The position numbers were made by a program, and so were the translations under genes. A DNA stretch of 64,000 bases, from assembly GCF_014384885.1 (NCBI RefSeq), contig NZ_JACRST010000001.1, positions 310,001 through 374,000 of the forward strand, given 5' to 3'. Positions within the stretch are counted from its first letter, which is position 1. The number at the start of each line of letters is the position of its first letter. This DNA comes from Ligaoa zhengdingensis. Its GTDB lineage: Bacteria > Bacillota > Clostridia > Oscillospirales > Ruminococcaceae. Shown here one piece after another: positions 1-11,427 of the stretch. The notes beneath the pieces are model-generated. The model saw nothing but the letters and a program-made list of their open reading frames with translations, made no database searches and had not been told where the DNA came from.

Positions 1-46
1 TCGCCGCAGGGTATCCTTCGACCGTCGCTTTTCACTGAAAAAAGAA

Positions 47-1123
47 TCAGCCCTTGCAAACCTCGTCCATCCAATTGTGGGTATCGGGCAGTTTGCCGTA
101 CTGGATGCCGGTGAGATTGTCGTACAGCTTCTGCGAAATCTCGCCGATTTTGTTGTCGTTGAAGGTCATCACCAGGTCGCCCACCTTCAGTTCGCCAATG
201 GGCGAGATGACCGCGGCGGTGCCGGTGCCGAACGCCTCCTTGACCTTGCCCGCCTGATAGGCTTCCACCAGCTCAGCGACCGCCAGACGGCGCTCAGAAA
301 CCTTGTAGCCCCAGCTGCGCAGCAGTTCAATGGAGGACTTGCGGGTGATGCCGGGCAGGATAGAGCCGACCAGCTCAGGGGTAACGATCTCGTCGCCAAG
401 CACGAAGAAGACGTTCATCGCGCCCACTTCCTCGATGTATTTATGCTCCACGCCGTCGGTCCACAGCACCTGCGAATAGCCCTGCTCGTGGGCGATCTCC
501 TGCGCCTTCAGGCTGGACGCATAGTTGCCGCCCGTCTTGGCTGCACCGGTACCGCCTTTGACCGCACGGGTGTATTGGGTCTCGATGTAAATTTTGACAG
601 GATTGAGGCCGCTCTTATAGTATGCGCCCGAGGGGGACAGCACCACAATGTACAGATAGTTGGCCGAAGGCTTCACGCCGAGCTTGGGCTCGGTGGCGAT
701 GATGAACGGACGGATGTACAGCGACGCACCGTCGGTGTGGGGCACCCAATCCTTTTCGATCTCGACAAGCTTCTCCAGACCCTCGAGCAGCAGCTTCTCA
801 TCCACAGCGGGAATCTGAAGGCGGTCGTTGGACTGGTTGAGGCGCTTGAAGTTCTCCTCGGGGCGGAACATGAGGATGCGGTTGTCCGGGGTGCGGTAGG
901 CCTTCATGCCCTCAAACACCGTCTGCCCGTAGTGCAGGCACATGGCCGACGGATCCATCGGGATCGGCCCATAGGGGACGATGCGCGCGTCGTGCCAACC
1001 CTTGCCCTCGGTGTAATCCATCAAAAACATATGGTCGGTGAAAATCTCGCCGAAGCCCAGCTTGCTTTCGTCGGTCGGCTTGGCCTTCAGCGTCTTTGCG
1101 AGTTCCACTTTGATATTGCTCAT
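47..1123 (-). CDS. ilvE: branched-chain amino acid aminotransferase
   Basis: Class IV PLP aminotransferase that interconverts Leu/Ile/Val and their 2-oxo acids using glutamate/2-oxoglutarate, in the cytoplasm. The full-length protein is about 358 residues, typical of the eukaryote-like/large BCAT group. The motif GAAKTGGNYASS holds the probable PLP lysine (about K196 from this start), and the C-terminal half carries the family GSGTA-like segment (GTGTAAVISP) and DIQYGK-like end. I place the start at the ATG three codons inside an upstream in-frame GTG (position 1132), because the GTG lies almost on top of any ribosome site. It stands next to gdhA, which supplies glutamate, the amino donor; both are on the minus strand but are separated by a terminator. 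Family assignment is firm. Confidence 0.95.
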   Translation of the reverse strand: MSNIKVELAKTLKAKPTDESKLGFGEIFTDHMFLMDYTEGKGWHDARIVPYGPIPMDPSAMCLHYGQTVFEGMKAYRTPDNRILMFRPEENFKRLNQSNDRLQIPAVDEKLLLEGLEKLVEIEKDWVPHTDGASLYIRPFIIATEPKLGVKPSANYLYIVVLSPSGAYYKSGLNPVKIYIETQYTRAVKGGTGAAKTGGNYASSLKAQEIAHEQGYSQVLWTDGVEHKYIEEVGAMNVFFVLGDEIVTPELVGSILPGITRKSSIELLRSWGYKVSERRLAVAELVEAYQAGKVKEAFGTGTAAVISPIGELKVGDLVMTFNDNKIGEISQKLYDNLTGIQYGKLPDTHNWMDEVCKG

Positions 1124-1220
1124 TTTTCTCACAACCTTGTCGTAATTTTCGGATCTGTAAAATCTATAACCTTCATTTTAGCACTTTAGCGCAGGAAATG
1201 CAAGTGCTGAGAAGCAAAAG

Positions 1221-1250
1221 GGCGTGCCGGAAAACGCTCTCCGGCACGCC
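1221..1250 (-). terminator. intrinsic terminator after gdhA
   Basis: Perfect 11-bp stem (GGCGTGCCGGA / TCCGGCACGCC) with an 8-nt loop. On the minus strand it is followed by CTTTTGC, just past the gdhA stop codon. Confidence 0.75.
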
Positions 1251-1267
1251 TCTCATCAACAAATGGA

Positions 1268-2977
<1,710 letters not shown>

Positions 2978-3427
2978 ATGTATTGTCGGAACTGTGGCGA
3001 ACCGTTGCCGCCGGATTCCAACATCTGCGCGAAATGTGGGGTGCCCGCTGGGCTCGGCAACCATCACTGCCCCAATTGCGGCTCTTCCACCGAGGAGCTG
3101 GCGGTTGTCTGCATCAACTGCGGCGCACAACTGGGCTCCGGTTATAAAAAAACCAGCAACGTCTATGTGAGGGACGGCGTCACCTATCAGAAGAAATCCA
3201 AATTGGCCGCCGGGTTGCTGGGCATCCTGCTCGGGTGGTTGGGCATCCACAACTTTTACCTCGGATATACCGACCGCGCGATTGTTCAGGTCCTGTTGGG
3301 CACCGTCGGTTCCCTGCTGTGCGGTCTCGGCCCGATGGTTTCAGGCATCTGGGGCCTCGTGGAGGGCATCCAGATCTTCACCGGTTCCATCCAGACCGAT
3401 GCGGAGGGCATCCCCCTTGGGGAATAA
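2978..3427 (+). CDS. zinc-ribbon TM2-domain membrane protein
   Basis: 149-residue protein of unknown role. The N-terminus is a double zinc ribbon: CRNCGEPL...CAKCG and CPNCG...CINCG, eight cysteines in CxxC pairs. The C-terminal part (about residues 70-130) is a TM2 domain, two membrane helices around a short turn with the family signature LGWLGIHNFYLGY. The start is the ATG at 2978 with GAAAGGAG eight bases upstream; a longer reading from 2957 would place the ribosome site inside the gene. Such proteins are frequent in Clostridia next to housekeeping loci. The zinc ribbon could bind RNA or protein, but nothing here decides. rnpB follows within 10 bases and may share its transcript. Confidence 0.85.
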   Translation: MYCRNCGEPLPPDSNICAKCGVPAGLGNHHCPNCGSSTEELAVVCINCGAQLGSGYKKTSNVYVRDGVTYQKKSKLAAGLLGILLGWLGIHNFYLGYTDRAIVQVLLGTVGSLLCGLGPMVSGIWGLVEGIQIFTGSIQTDAEGIPLGE

Positions 3428-3435
3428 TCACTGTT

Positions 3436-3790
3436 AAAATTGCGAGCAAGCCAGACGGCAGCGTGCGTTTTTGAAAAGGAACGCATGAGGAAAGTCCGGG
3501 CTCCACAGGGCAAGAATAGCTGCTAACGGCAGCCGGAGGCGACTCTAGGGATAGTGCAACAGAGAGATACCGCCGCGTCAAGCGGTAAGGGTGGAAAGGC
3601 GAGGTAAGAGCTCACCGGCGCGCGGGAGACCGCGCGGCCCTGTAAACCCTATTCGGAGCAACACCGTGTAACGGGGACGAATACGCGCCCTGCGCGTCCC
3701 CAATAGAGGTGGCTGGAGGCGGTTGGCGACGACCGCCGTAGATAGATTGCCGTCAAATACAGAACCCGGCTTACAGGCTTGGTCGCATTT
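3436..3790 (+). ncRNA. rnpB: RNase P RNA
   Basis: Catalytic RNA of RNase P, which matures the 5' ends of tRNAs. Seen: the 5' conserved block GAGGAAAGTCCGGGCTCCAC (3488-3507) with ACAGGGCAAGAATAG following, the internal GGTAAGGGTGGAAAGGCGAGGTAAGAG-type region (about 3584-3610), and the 3' conserved block ACAGAACCCGGCTTACAGGC (3760-3779), all in order and at bacterial type A-like spacing. End points are estimated from these blocks. A transcription terminator follows directly. Confidence 0.95.
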
Positions 3791-3794
3791 TAAA

Positions 3795-3830
3795 AAAAGC
3801 TGTCCCGACTGAATTGGGACAGCTTTTCTT
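3795..3830. terminator. bidirectional terminator, rnpB / mrp
   Basis: 12-bp perfect stem AAAAGCTGTCCC / GGGACAGCTTTT with a T-tract on both strands; it serves rnpB (plus) and the mrp-like gene (minus), which converge here. Confidence 0.85.
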
Positions 3831-3836
3831 TTTCCT

Positions 3837-4667
3837 TTATAGCGCCTCGAGCGCATCCGCTGCGCCTTCCAACCAATCGCCTTCAAACGCTTCGATCACG
3901 CCGTCGTCGCAATTTTGGGCGAGCTGCGGGTTCACCGGCAGCCGGCCGAGCACCTTCAGCCCATAGTGGGCCGCCGTCTCCTCGATGTGGCTCTCGCCGA
4001 ACACCGGGAAGCGTTTACCACAATCGGGGCACTGGATATAGCTGTAGTTTTCCACCACGCCCAAAATCGGAATGTTCATCATCTTGGCCATGTTGACCGC
4101 TTTTTCCACGATCATCGAAACCAGCTCCTGCGGGGAGGTTACAATGATGATCCCATCCACCGGGATCGACTGGAACACCGTCAGGGCCACGTCGCCAGTT
4201 CCCGGGGGCATGTCCACAAACAGGAAGTCAATGTCGTTCCAGATCACATCGGTCCAGAACTGTTTGACCGTACCGGCGATGATGGGTCCGCGCCACACCA
4301 CCGGGTCGCTTTCGTTTTCGAGCAGCAGGTTCACCGACATCAGGTCGATCCCCGTCTTGGTTTTGACAGGATAGATTCCGCCTTCGTCGCCGTGCGCGCG
4401 CTCATGCACACCGAACATCTTGGGCACCGAGGGGCCGGTGATGTCCGCGTCGAGCACGCCCACGCGGTACTCGCGGCGGCGCATCAGCACCGACAGCATA
4501 CCGGTCACCAGGCTCTTGCCCACGCCGCCCTTGCCGCTGACCACGCCGATCACCTTTTTGATGCAGCTCAGCTCATTGGGCTGTTCCAGAAAATCCGCCG
4601 GATTTTGTTCGCGGCTGGAACAGTTCTGCGAACAGCTGCCGCAATCGTGATTGCAACTCTCACTCAT
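3837..4667 (-). CDS. Mrp/NBP35-family P-loop ATPase (Fe-S carrier)
   Basis: Cytoplasmic MinD/Mrp-type ATPase, 276 residues, thought to load or transfer Fe-S clusters. Seen: a deviant Walker A GKGGVGKS, a Walker B-like DADITGPSVPKMFG, the Mrp signature LFVDMPPGTGD, and a C-terminal CPDC pair used for the dimer-bridged cluster. The N-terminus carries an extra cysteine cluster (CNHDCGSCSQNC), typical of the clostridial version. The start is the ATG at 4667, because AAGGAG directly abuts the upstream in-frame ATG (4679) and is spaced about 12 bases from this one. It converges on rnpB. Confidence 0.9.
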   Translation of the reverse strand: MSESCNHDCGSCSQNCSSREQNPADFLEQPNELSCIKKVIGVVSGKGGVGKSLVTGMLSVLMRRREYRVGVLDADITGPSVPKMFGVHERAHGDEGGIYPVKTKTGIDLMSVNLLLENESDPVVWRGPIIAGTVKQFWTDVIWNDIDFLFVDMPPGTGDVALTVFQSIPVDGIIIVTSPQELVSMIVEKAVNMAKMMNIPILGVVENYSYIQCPDCGKRFPVFGESHIEETAAHYGLKVLGRLPVNPQLAQNCDDGVIEAFEGDWLEGAADALEAL

Positions 4668-4731
4668 TGGAATTTGCATCTCCTTACATCATACGAATCT
4701 CTAGTTATTGTAGACCGTTCCCGTCCATCTG

Positions 4732-5964
4732 TCAACCCGCAGCGGTCTCCCCTGTGCCCTCCTGCCCACCACCTTGGCCGCGGTGGCGGCTGTAGAACCA
4801 CGCGGAGATCACCGAAGTGAGCGGGATGGTAATGAGCAGGCCCAGGCTTCCCACCAGCGCCTGCAAGATTTCCACCACGATCATCTCCTTGTTGAGCAAA
4901 CCGAGCAGCGAGGTGTTGTATGCGATCAACAGCAGCACCATCGAAAGTGAACTGCCAATATAGGCGAGCACCAACGTGTTTGCCATAGTTCCCATGATGT
5001 CCCGGCCGATTTGCAGGCCCGAGCGAAGCAGCAGCCCAAAGCCTGCCCCCTCCACCTGCTCGCGCAGCTCGTAGAGCGACGACGCGATCGACATAGCCAC
5101 ATCCATGATCGCGCCCAATGCGCCGATGATGATGGAAGCGAAGATGATCGCCTTGAGGTCGATCGGCTTCGGGGTGTCCATATACAACAAAAACGCCGAT
5201 TCCTCGTTGAGTAGGCCGGTGAGCGCGAGCAGGTGATCCATCAGGAGGGTCAATCCGCCCGATACCAGCACGCCCCCCAGGCACCCCAAGCCAGCCGCCA
5301 GGCTCTTCGTATTCGCACCGTTGACGATGAGCAATGTCATGACAATGGTAAATAAGCAGATGACGACTGAGGAGACATAGGCGTTGTGCCCCGAAAGCAG
5401 CGACGGGATAAACACCGCGAACACCGCCAAGCAGGTGAATGCCAGTGAGATCAGCGTATTGACTCCTTTGAAGCGGCCGAACAACAGCAGCAGCACGGCG
5501 AACACCAGACCCAGCACCAGCAGCGTGTCGGTGCGGATGTAGTCCCAGAACATCCAGGTGCTCCGTGCCGAGGACGGGTCGGAGTTAAAGATGAGCACGC
5601 GGTCCCCCACCTCCACCTCCTTGTTCTTCACCGGGGTGATTGCGTCGATCGTCTGCTCGCAGGAGACGGTCAGCCCCTTCTGCCAACCGCCCAGCACCCG
5701 CGCCTCAAACGAGATGCGGACGTTCTCCAACGGCGTCTCACTGTCGAGGGAATAGTGGTCGGTGGTGCGCTCCAGAATCTGCGTCACCTGCGCCTTGACC
5801 GGCTTTTCCATGCTCGCACCGGGAAAAATTTCAAAGCCGGTTGTGGCGAACCGGTTGCCAAAATAGAGAAACAAGAGGGAGGCGGCCACGGTGCCCAGAT
5901 AGACAAGCGCACGGCGCCAAAATTTTTTTTCCTTCCAAAATGGCAACGGCCATTCCCCTTTCAA
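4732..5964 (-). CDS. YibE/F-family membrane protein
   Basis: 410-residue multi-pass membrane protein of the YibE/F family, whose molecular function is unknown. Seen: an N-terminal signal-anchor-like helix (about residues 18-36), an extracytoplasmic domain (about 40-140) with the RVLIF-type beta segment, then about seven membrane helices to the C-terminus, and the conserved MDVAMSIAS segment in the middle. The start is TTG with AAAGGA about eight bases upstream; no nearer ATG leaves the first helix intact. It lies 64 bases upstream of the mrp-like gene on the same strand and may be co-transcribed with it. Confidence 0.85.
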   Translation of the reverse strand: MKGEWPLPFWKEKKFWRRALVYLGTVAASLLFLYFGNRFATTGFEIFPGASMEKPVKAQVTQILERTTDHYSLDSETPLENVRISFEARVLGGWQKGLTVSCEQTIDAITPVKNKEVEVGDRVLIFNSDPSSARSTWMFWDYIRTDTLLVLGLVFAVLLLLFGRFKGVNTLISLAFTCLAVFAVFIPSLLSGHNAYVSSVVICLFTIVMTLLIVNGANTKSLAAGLGCLGGVLVSGGLTLLMDHLLALTGLLNEESAFLLYMDTPKPIDLKAIIFASIIIGALGAIMDVAMSIASSLYELREQVEGAGFGLLLRSGLQIGRDIMGTMANTLVLAYIGSSLSMVLLLIAYNTSLLGLLNKEMIVVEILQALVGSLGLLITIPLTSVISAWFYSRHRGQGGGQEGTGETAAG

Positions 5965-6091
5965 CTGCGTTTTCCTTTATTGTACCACGATCTGTCCGGT
6001 TTACCAAATCAAAGGACCAAATGATTTGCGCCGATCAAATCTGAATCCGGCGCGGTGGAGAGAAAAATATAAGAGACCCCCGCCTCTATGC

Positions 6092-6134
6092 AAAACGCCT
6101 CCGCACGGCGGGCAATCCACCCGCCGCCGAAGGC
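6092..6134 (-). terminator. terminator of the V-ATPase operon
   Basis: Nested GC-rich hairpin (inner stem CGGCGGG/CCCGCCG, outer GCCTnCG/CGnAGGC) followed on the minus strand by GTTTTG. A second smaller hairpin (ATCCCC/GGGGAT, about 6149-6166) lies between it and the ntpD stop. Confidence 0.7.
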
Positions 6135-6166
6135 GCACAGCGGAATCCCCTGCAAAGGGGATCCCG

Positions 6167-6787
6167 TCAATTTTTCTTTTTTGCCTTGGTCGCCTTGATG
6201 ACCTTGAGCCGGGAGAACTCCTCCCGCTCCTTTTCCTCCAGCGAATCGCTGATGAACTTTACGGTGCTTTCCAGGCGCGGGATCACCACATTTTTCAAGG
6301 CGTTGGCGCGCCGCTGCGTCTTTACAATGGCATTGGCCAGCTTGTAGACGCTGTTTTCCACCTCTGCGAGCAGCACTGTCATGCGCTTGACCTCATGGAA
6401 GCACTGATAGGCGTAATCGAGCTGAGAGTTGGTATCCAAAAAGCCGTAAGCGATGCGGGGCTCCTCGTCGTGGTACTCCACCACCGGGATATCCACCCCC
6501 ATTACGCTGCGGAAATGGATCTTGACGCCGCTATCCACCGGGACTGCGCCCGCGATGTTGTCGATGACGCCCAGGGTAATGTTTGCCCGCTGGAGCGCCA
6601 GATAGGCGCGCTCATAGGTGCCGTCGATCTCCCTGCGGAGCATTTTGGATTTGTCGATCAGCAGCATCATCTCACGGATGAGGATGTTGCGCTTGCGGTC
6701 CATCAGGTCGAACCCCATGGTGGAAAGGGACAGCGTCTTTTTGGTTGCGATCAGGTTGCCCTTGGTTGGAAACACCTGTTCCGCCAT
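6167..6787 (-). CDS. ntpD: V-type ATP synthase subunit D
   Basis: Central-stalk subunit (206 residues) that forms the rotor shaft with F inside the A3B3 head. The long N- and C-terminal helices are visible as heptad-rich segments, with the family sequence FPTKGNLIATKKTLSLSTMGFDLMDRKRNIL at the start region and a lysine-rich tail. The ATG is preceded by GGAGGTGAGGACGC. It is the last gene of the nine-gene operon, 16 bases after ntpB, and is followed by the operon terminator. Confidence 0.95.
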   Translation of the reverse strand: MAEQVFPTKGNLIATKKTLSLSTMGFDLMDRKRNILIREMMLLIDKSKMLRREIDGTYERAYLALQRANITLGVIDNIAGAVPVDSGVKIHFRSVMGVDIPVVEYHDEEPRIAYGFLDTNSQLDYAYQCFHEVKRMTVLLAEVENSVYKLANAIVKTQRRANALKNVVIPRLESTVKFISDSLEEKEREEFSRLKVIKATKAKKKN

Positions 6788-6803
6788 GCGTCCTCACCTC
6801 CGT

Positions 6804-8201
6804 TTAAGCCAGCAGCTTCTTCGCTTCCTCGGGCTTGTAATGTTGATCCAGCAGGTCACTCTCCACGCGGTCGAGCTCCTCGCGCGGCAGCAGCGACAGG
6901 AGCTGCCAGCCCAGGTCGAGGGTCTGGTCGATCGTGCGGTCCTCCTGGAACCCCTGGTTGATGAAATGGCCTTCAAACGCCTTGCCGAAGGTCATATACT
7001 GCTTATCCACCTCGGAGAGCTCCTCCTCGCCGATGACCGATGCGAGCGCCTTGGCGTCCTGCACGCGGGCGTAGCTCGCAAATAGCTGGTTGGAAACCGC
7101 CGAATGATCCGCGCGGGTGTAACCCTCGCCGATGCCGTCCTTCATCAAACGCGACAGGGACGGCAGCACCGAGACAGGCGGATAGACGCCCATCTGGTCG
7201 AGCGAACGGTCGAGCACGATCTGGCCCTCGGTGATGTAGCCGGTCAGGTCGGGCACAGGGTGGGTGATATCGTCGTTGGGCATGGTCAGAATCGGAATCT
7301 GCGTGACCGAGCCCTTGGCCGAATCGATGACGCCTGCGCGCTCGTACAGCGACGCGAGGTCGGAATAGAGGTAACCCGGGTAGCCCTTTCGGCCGGGGAT
7401 TTCGCCCTTTGAAGAGGAAAACTCGCGCAGCGCCTCGCAATAGGAGGTCATATCGGTCATGACCACCAGAATGTGCATATCCTGCTCAAACGCCAGGTAC
7501 TCCGCCACGGTGAGGGCGCAGCGCGGCGTCAGAATGCGCTCGATGATCGGGTCGTTGGAGAGGTTGAGGAACATGACCACCTTGTCCATCACGCCCGCTT
7601 CTTCAAACGAGCGGCGGAAGTAATCGGCCACGTCGTTCTTGACGCCCATCGCGGCGAACACGATGCCGAACTTCTGGCCGGAAGTCTCGGCGATGTTGGC
7701 CTGGCGCACAATCTGCACCGCCAGCTTATTGTGCTGCATACCCGAACCTGAGAAGATCGGCAGCTTCTGGCCGCGGATGAGGGTGGTCAGGCAGTCGATG
7801 GACGACACGCCGGTGTTGATGTAGTTTTTGGGGTAGGTGCGCGATACCGGATTGAGCGGCTTGCCATTGATATCCGCCCGCTTAACCGCGTAAATTTCGC
7901 CCAGCCCATCGATCGGCTTGCCCGCGCCGGACAGGGTGCGACCCAAAATCTCGGGCGACAGGGGCATCTCCATCGGATGGCCCAGCAATTGCACCGAGGC
8001 GTTGGTGAGCGAGATGCCGTTGGTGCCCTCGAACACCTGGATGACGCAGCGGCCGCCGTCGATCTGCACCACGCGGCCCAGGCGGACAGCTCCGTTTTTC
8101 AGCTTGAGCTCCACCATCTCGTCGAACCCGACCGAGGGGACGTGATCCAACACCACCAGCGGGCCGTTGATCTCACTGAGCCCTACAAATTGATAACTCA
8201 T
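6804..8201 (-). CDS. ntpB: V-type ATP synthase subunit B
   Basis: Non-catalytic regulatory subunit of the A3B3 head (465 residues). Seen: the N-terminal beta barrel, the family segment [16 protein letters not shown] in place of a true Walker A, and the ATPase signature region [20 protein letters not shown]. The ATG has GGAGG upstream. It is 17 bases downstream of ntpA. Length and sequence are typical of bacterial V-type B subunits. Confidence 0.97.
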   Translation of the reverse strand: MSYQFVGLSEINGPLVVLDHVPSVGFDEMVELKLKNGAVRLGRVVQIDGGRCVIQVFEGTNGISLTNASVQLLGHPMEMPLSPEILGRTLSGAGKPIDGLGEIYAVKRADINGKPLNPVSRTYPKNYINTGVSSIDCLTTLIRGQKLPIFSGSGMQHNKLAVQIVRQANIAETSGQKFGIVFAAMGVKNDVADYFRRSFEEAGVMDKVVMFLNLSNDPIIERILTPRCALTVAEYLAFEQDMHILVVMTDMTSYCEALREFSSSKGEIPGRKGYPGYLYSDLASLYERAGVIDSAKGSVTQIPILTMPNDDITHPVPDLTGYITEGQIVLDRSLDQMGVYPPVSVLPSLSRLMKDGIGEGYTRADHSAVSNQLFASYARVQDAKALASVIGEEELSEVDKQYMTFGKAFEGHFINQGFQEDRTIDQTLDLGWQLLSLLPREELDRVESDLLDQHYKPEEAKKLLA

Positions 8202-8218
8202 GGCTTTGCGTCCTCCTT

Positions 8219-9967
8219 TCAGTCGAGATGCTCGAACGCCCCGTCGATCGTCTGATAGTAGCGGTCAAACTGTTCCAGATGATCGTTGGGCACTTCGTAT
8301 TTCATTTTAAGCAGGGTGCCGAACACACCGGTCTCCAGCACCTCGGTGAGGGAACGGCCGGACTGCACGACGGCTTTTGCCCTGTTGTAGAGATAGAGGA
8401 TGACCTCCATCATCTTGAGCTGCTTTTGCAGCGGCACATAGGTGTCGTCCTTGTGGAACGCATTCTGCTGCAAAAAGCCCACGCGGATGATGCGCGCGAT
8501 CTCGATGACCAGCTTCTGGTCGTCGGGCAGCACGTCGGAGCCGATCAACTTGACGATCTCCATCAGCTCGTTTTCCTCGTGCAGCAGCGACGCGATCTGC
8601 TGCCGCTTTTTGAGGAAGCTCTTATCCACGTTTTCGCCGTACCATCTCGCGAGGTCGTCGAGATATTCGCTGTAGCTGGTGTTCCAGTTGATGGCCGGAT
8701 AGTGGCGCGCGTAGGCGAGCGATTTGTCCAGCGCCCAGAAACAGCGCACAAACCGCTTGGTATTCTGCGTCACAGGTTCGGAGAAGTCCGCGCCCTGCGG
8801 AGAGACCGCGCCGATGATCGAGACCGAGCCGTCCTTGCCGCACAGGGTCTTCATATAGCCCGCGCGCTCATAGAACTGCGAGATACGCGACGGCAGGTAG
8901 GCCGGGAAGCCCTCCTCGGCGGGCATCTCCTCCAAACGGCCGGAGATCTCGCGCAGCGCCTCCGCCCAGCGGGAGGTGGAATCGGCCATGATCGCCACAT
9001 GGTAGCCCATGTCGCGGTAATACTCCGCCAGGGTGATGCCGGTGTAGATCGACGCCTCGCGCGCGGCCACCGGCATGTTGGAGGTATTGGCGATCAACAC
9101 GGTGCGTGCGGTCAGCCGCTTGCCCGACTTCGGGTCGATCAGCTCGCCGAACTCCTTGAGCACCTGGGTCATCTCGTTGCCGCGCTCGCCGCAGCCCACA
9201 TAGACGATGATGTCCGCGTCGCACCACTTGGCGAGCTGGTGCTGGGTCATGGTCTTGCCGGTACCGAACCCGCCCGGCACCGCGGCGGTGCCGCCCTTGG
9301 CGATCGGGAACATGGTGTCGATCACACGCTGCCCGGTGATGAGCGGCATAGAGATCGGCAGGCGCTCGAGAAACGGCCGCGCCGTGCGGATCGGCCAGCG
9401 CTGGCAGAGGGTGAGCTCCCACACCTTGCCGTTTTCATCCTTCAGTTTGGCCACCACATCGTTGACATGATAGCGCCCGCTGGGCGCCGCAAAGGTCACC
9501 GTTCCGCTGAGGGACGGGGGTACCATACAGCGGTGCTCGATCAGTTCGGTTTCGGGGCAGGTGGCATAGATTTGGCCACCCGTCACCCGGTCGCCCTCCT
9601 TCACCAGAACCGTGACGTCCCACTCGCGCTGTTCATCCAGCGACGGGATGTTGCAGCCCTCGTCGATATAGGCCCCCGAGCGCCCGGCAATCTCGTCGAG
9701 CGGCCGTTCGATGCCGTCGAAGATACCGGACAGGATGCCTGGGCCGAGGGTGGCGCACAGGGGCGACCCGGTGGAATAGACCGGCTCGCCGGGCCGCAGC
9801 CCCGTGGTGGTCTCATACACCTGGATGGTGGTGGCCTCGCTGGTGATGCCGATGACCTCCCCGATCAGCCGCTTCTCCCCCACGTAGACCATTTCCAGCA
9901 TCTCAAAGTCGGAGGTATCCCTCACGGTTACAACCGGGCCGTTGATGGAATAGATCACATTGTTCAA
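8219..9967 (-). CDS. ntpA: V-type ATP synthase catalytic subunit A
   Basis: Catalytic ATP-hydrolysing/synthesising subunit (582 residues). Seen: Walker A GGFGTGKT, the non-homologous insert of V/A-type A subunits between the barrel and the nucleotide domain, and the [26 protein letters not shown] region characteristic of V/A-type enzymes. The start is TTG (9967) with GAGGTG about six bases upstream; the N-terminus then begins [17 protein letters not shown], as in relatives. It is the most strongly recognised member of the operon. Confidence 0.97.
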   Translation of the reverse strand: MNNVIYSINGPVVTVRDTSDFEMLEMVYVGEKRLIGEVIGITSEATTIQVYETTTGLRPGEPVYSTGSPLCATLGPGILSGIFDGIERPLDEIAGRSGAYIDEGCNIPSLDEQREWDVTVLVKEGDRVTGGQIYATCPETELIEHRCMVPPSLSGTVTFAAPSGRYHVNDVVAKLKDENGKVWELTLCQRWPIRTARPFLERLPISMPLITGQRVIDTMFPIAKGGTAAVPGGFGTGKTMTQHQLAKWCDADIIVYVGCGERGNEMTQVLKEFGELIDPKSGKRLTARTVLIANTSNMPVAAREASIYTGITLAEYYRDMGYHVAIMADSTSRWAEALREISGRLEEMPAEEGFPAYLPSRISQFYERAGYMKTLCGKDGSVSIIGAVSPQGADFSEPVTQNTKRFVRCFWALDKSLAYARHYPAINWNTSYSEYLDDLARWYGENVDKSFLKKRQQIASLLHEENELMEIVKLIGSDVLPDDQKLVIEIARIIRVGFLQQNAFHKDDTYVPLQKQLKMMEVILYLYNRAKAVVQSGRSLTEVLETGVFGTLLKMKYEVPNDHLEQFDRYYQTIDGAFEHLD

Positions 9968-9997
9968 TCGTTTTCACCTCACAGGACTGTGGTTCCG

Positions 9998-10606
9998 TCA
10001 CAGGGTGACGATAAAGCCCGAATTTGCCGCGAACCATTCTTTTTGCTCCTCGAGCGCATTGTCGAGCGTCTCGTCGGCGATATAATTCTTCGCCTCATTG
10101 ACCAGGCGCGCCCCACCCAGCCGGATGGTGTCGTCCGCAGCGAGCTCGACCGCGCCGCACAACTTTTTGAGCTCAGACTCCAGGCGCATATCATCCTGGC
10201 GAACCAGCAGCCGCGCTCCCTGCACATCCCGGCCGGAGAGCAGCTTTTTCACTTTATCATATAAAAAATCCGGGTAGCGGTCGCCTTTGGCGAACTCCTC
10301 CAGGCGGCGGCGGGCCTCGGAAAAGATTTCCTTAGTGTAGTCGTCGCGCTTGACATAGAGCCGCTTTTTGAGCTCCATCTTCTTGCGCGAGAGCTCGCGT
10401 GTCCCCTCCGCCACAAGTTCAGACAGCTCGGATTGGATCATCTGGCCGGTTTCGGCCAGCGCATCATCCTTATACCGCCCCATTTCGCTGGCGCGGTAGG
10501 CCTCCAGCTCGTCGTCGATTTCCTTGCAAATCTGCTGCGCCGAACCCATGATCTCCTGTTCAAACAGGCCGAGCTTGCGCTCAGTCTCCTTATTGGCTGT
10601 TCCCAA
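9998..10606 (-). CDS. ntpE: V-type ATP synthase subunit E
   Basis: Peripheral-stalk subunit (202 residues) that pairs with the G/H-type subunit to form the stator. The first ~110 residues are a charged, heptad-rich coiled coil (ELSELVAEGTRELSRKKMELKKRL); the rest is the globular head-binding domain with a family-like LGGARLVNEAKNYIADETLD segment. The start is TTG, with AAAGGGGG about ten bases before it. It sits between F and A in the operon. Confidence 0.9.
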   Translation of the reverse strand: MGTANKETERKLGLFEQEIMGSAQQICKEIDDELEAYRASEMGRYKDDALAETGQMIQSELSELVAEGTRELSRKKMELKKRLYVKRDDYTKEIFSEARRRLEEFAKGDRYPDFLYDKVKKLLSGRDVQGARLLVRQDDMRLESELKKLCGAVELAADDTIRLGGARLVNEAKNYIADETLDNALEEQKEWFAANSGFIVTL

Positions 10607-10631
10607 TCCGCTTTCCCCCTTTCTTGTATCG

Positions 10632-10940
10632 CTACATCTTCACGCCGATGGCCTCGCTGACATAGCGTTCCAGCGCACCGGCCGCGCGGCTGCCGCCGTG
10701 GCGGTCGGGCACCTCGGTCACCAGCATACGTTTTTGGCCGAGTTTGATGCTTTGGATCAGATCGGGGCACAGGTCGGCCAGCTTTTCGGTGATGAGCAGG
10801 ATTCCGACCGTCGGATCATCCACCGCTTCGCGCACCGCCTGCTCCACTTCGTCCCGCTCGTGCAGCACCTTTCCTTCGATACCAGCCAGACGCATCCCCA
10901 GATAGGTATCGATATTGTCGCTAAGCAGAAACAGTTTCAT
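10632..10940 (-). CDS. ntpF: V-type ATP synthase subunit F
   Basis: Small rotor subunit (102 residues) that binds the D shaft. Seen: a Rossmann-like alternation beginning MKLFLLSDNIDTYLGMRLAGIEG and the GILLITEKLADLCPD segment typical of subunit F. The start is the ATG at 10940 with a GGGGGGCG ribosome site; an upstream in-frame extension (to 10973) is not needed. It lies between K and E. Confidence 0.92.
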   Translation of the reverse strand: MKLFLLSDNIDTYLGMRLAGIEGKVLHERDEVEQAVREAVDDPTVGILLITEKLADLCPDLIQSIKLGQKRMLVTEVPDRHGGSRAAGALERYVSEAIGVKM

Positions 10941-10973
10941 CGCGGACGCCCCCCTTGCACAATATTGCTCCAA

Positions 10974-11405
10974 TTACAGTTTGTTGATGATGAGGATCGA
11001 AATCAGCAGGCCGTAGATAGCGATACCTTCGCCGAGCACCACGAAGATGATGGCCTTACCGAACGACTTGGGGTCCTCCGACACCGCGCCGATAGCGGCA
11101 GGCGCGGCGGCGGCCACTGCGATACCGGCGCCGATGGCGGCAAGCCCGGTGACCAGCGCGGCGGCCAGGAAGCCCATGCCCTGCGCGGAGGTGCCTACGA
11201 TCGAGGCAACCACGCCGCCCTCAGCGGCCAGGGCACCCACCGGAAACAGGACTGCACACAAGCAAACGCCGAAGAACATGCACAGGTTGCCGATGATGCG
11301 GTTGCGGGCATGTTTGCCGGTCTTGGCGCCTCTGGCAACCGAAACCAGGGGAACGGCGATGAGCGCAACGATGATCGCGGGGAGAAGAATCCAATAGCTG
11401 TTCAT
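10974..11405 (-). CDS. ntpK: V-type ATP synthase subunit K (proteolipid)
   Basis: Membrane rotor-ring proteolipid, 143 residues with four predicted helices. The ion-binding carboxylate is the Glu in VLGEGIAIYG in the last helix; the first hairpin has no matching carboxylate, as in other bacterial V-type K subunits with one carboxylate per four helices. The start is the ATG at 11405 with GGAGGG seven bases upstream; the longer frame to 11525 runs into subunit I. Whether the ring carries Na+ or H+ cannot be decided by eye. Confidence 0.93.
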   Translation of the reverse strand: MNSYWILLPAIIVALIAVPLVSVARGAKTGKHARNRIIGNLCMFFGVCLCAVLFPVGALAAEGGVVASIVGTSAQGMGFLAAALVTGLAAIGAGIAVAAAAPAAIGAVSEDPKSFGKAIIFVVLGEGIAIYGLLISILIINKL

Positions 11406-11427
11406 AATGTAACCCTCCAAATTATAA

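Noticed and set aside
3286..3886. Minus-strand frames over rnpB
   Set aside because: The region is a clear RNase P RNA on the plus strand.
8228..10264. A 678-codon open frame on the plus strand opposite ntpA and ntpE
   Set aside because: It is a shadow of GC-rich coding sequence; the minus strand encodes unmistakable V-ATPase subunits, and the plus-strand translation has no domain and an odd His/Arg/Gly-rich composition.
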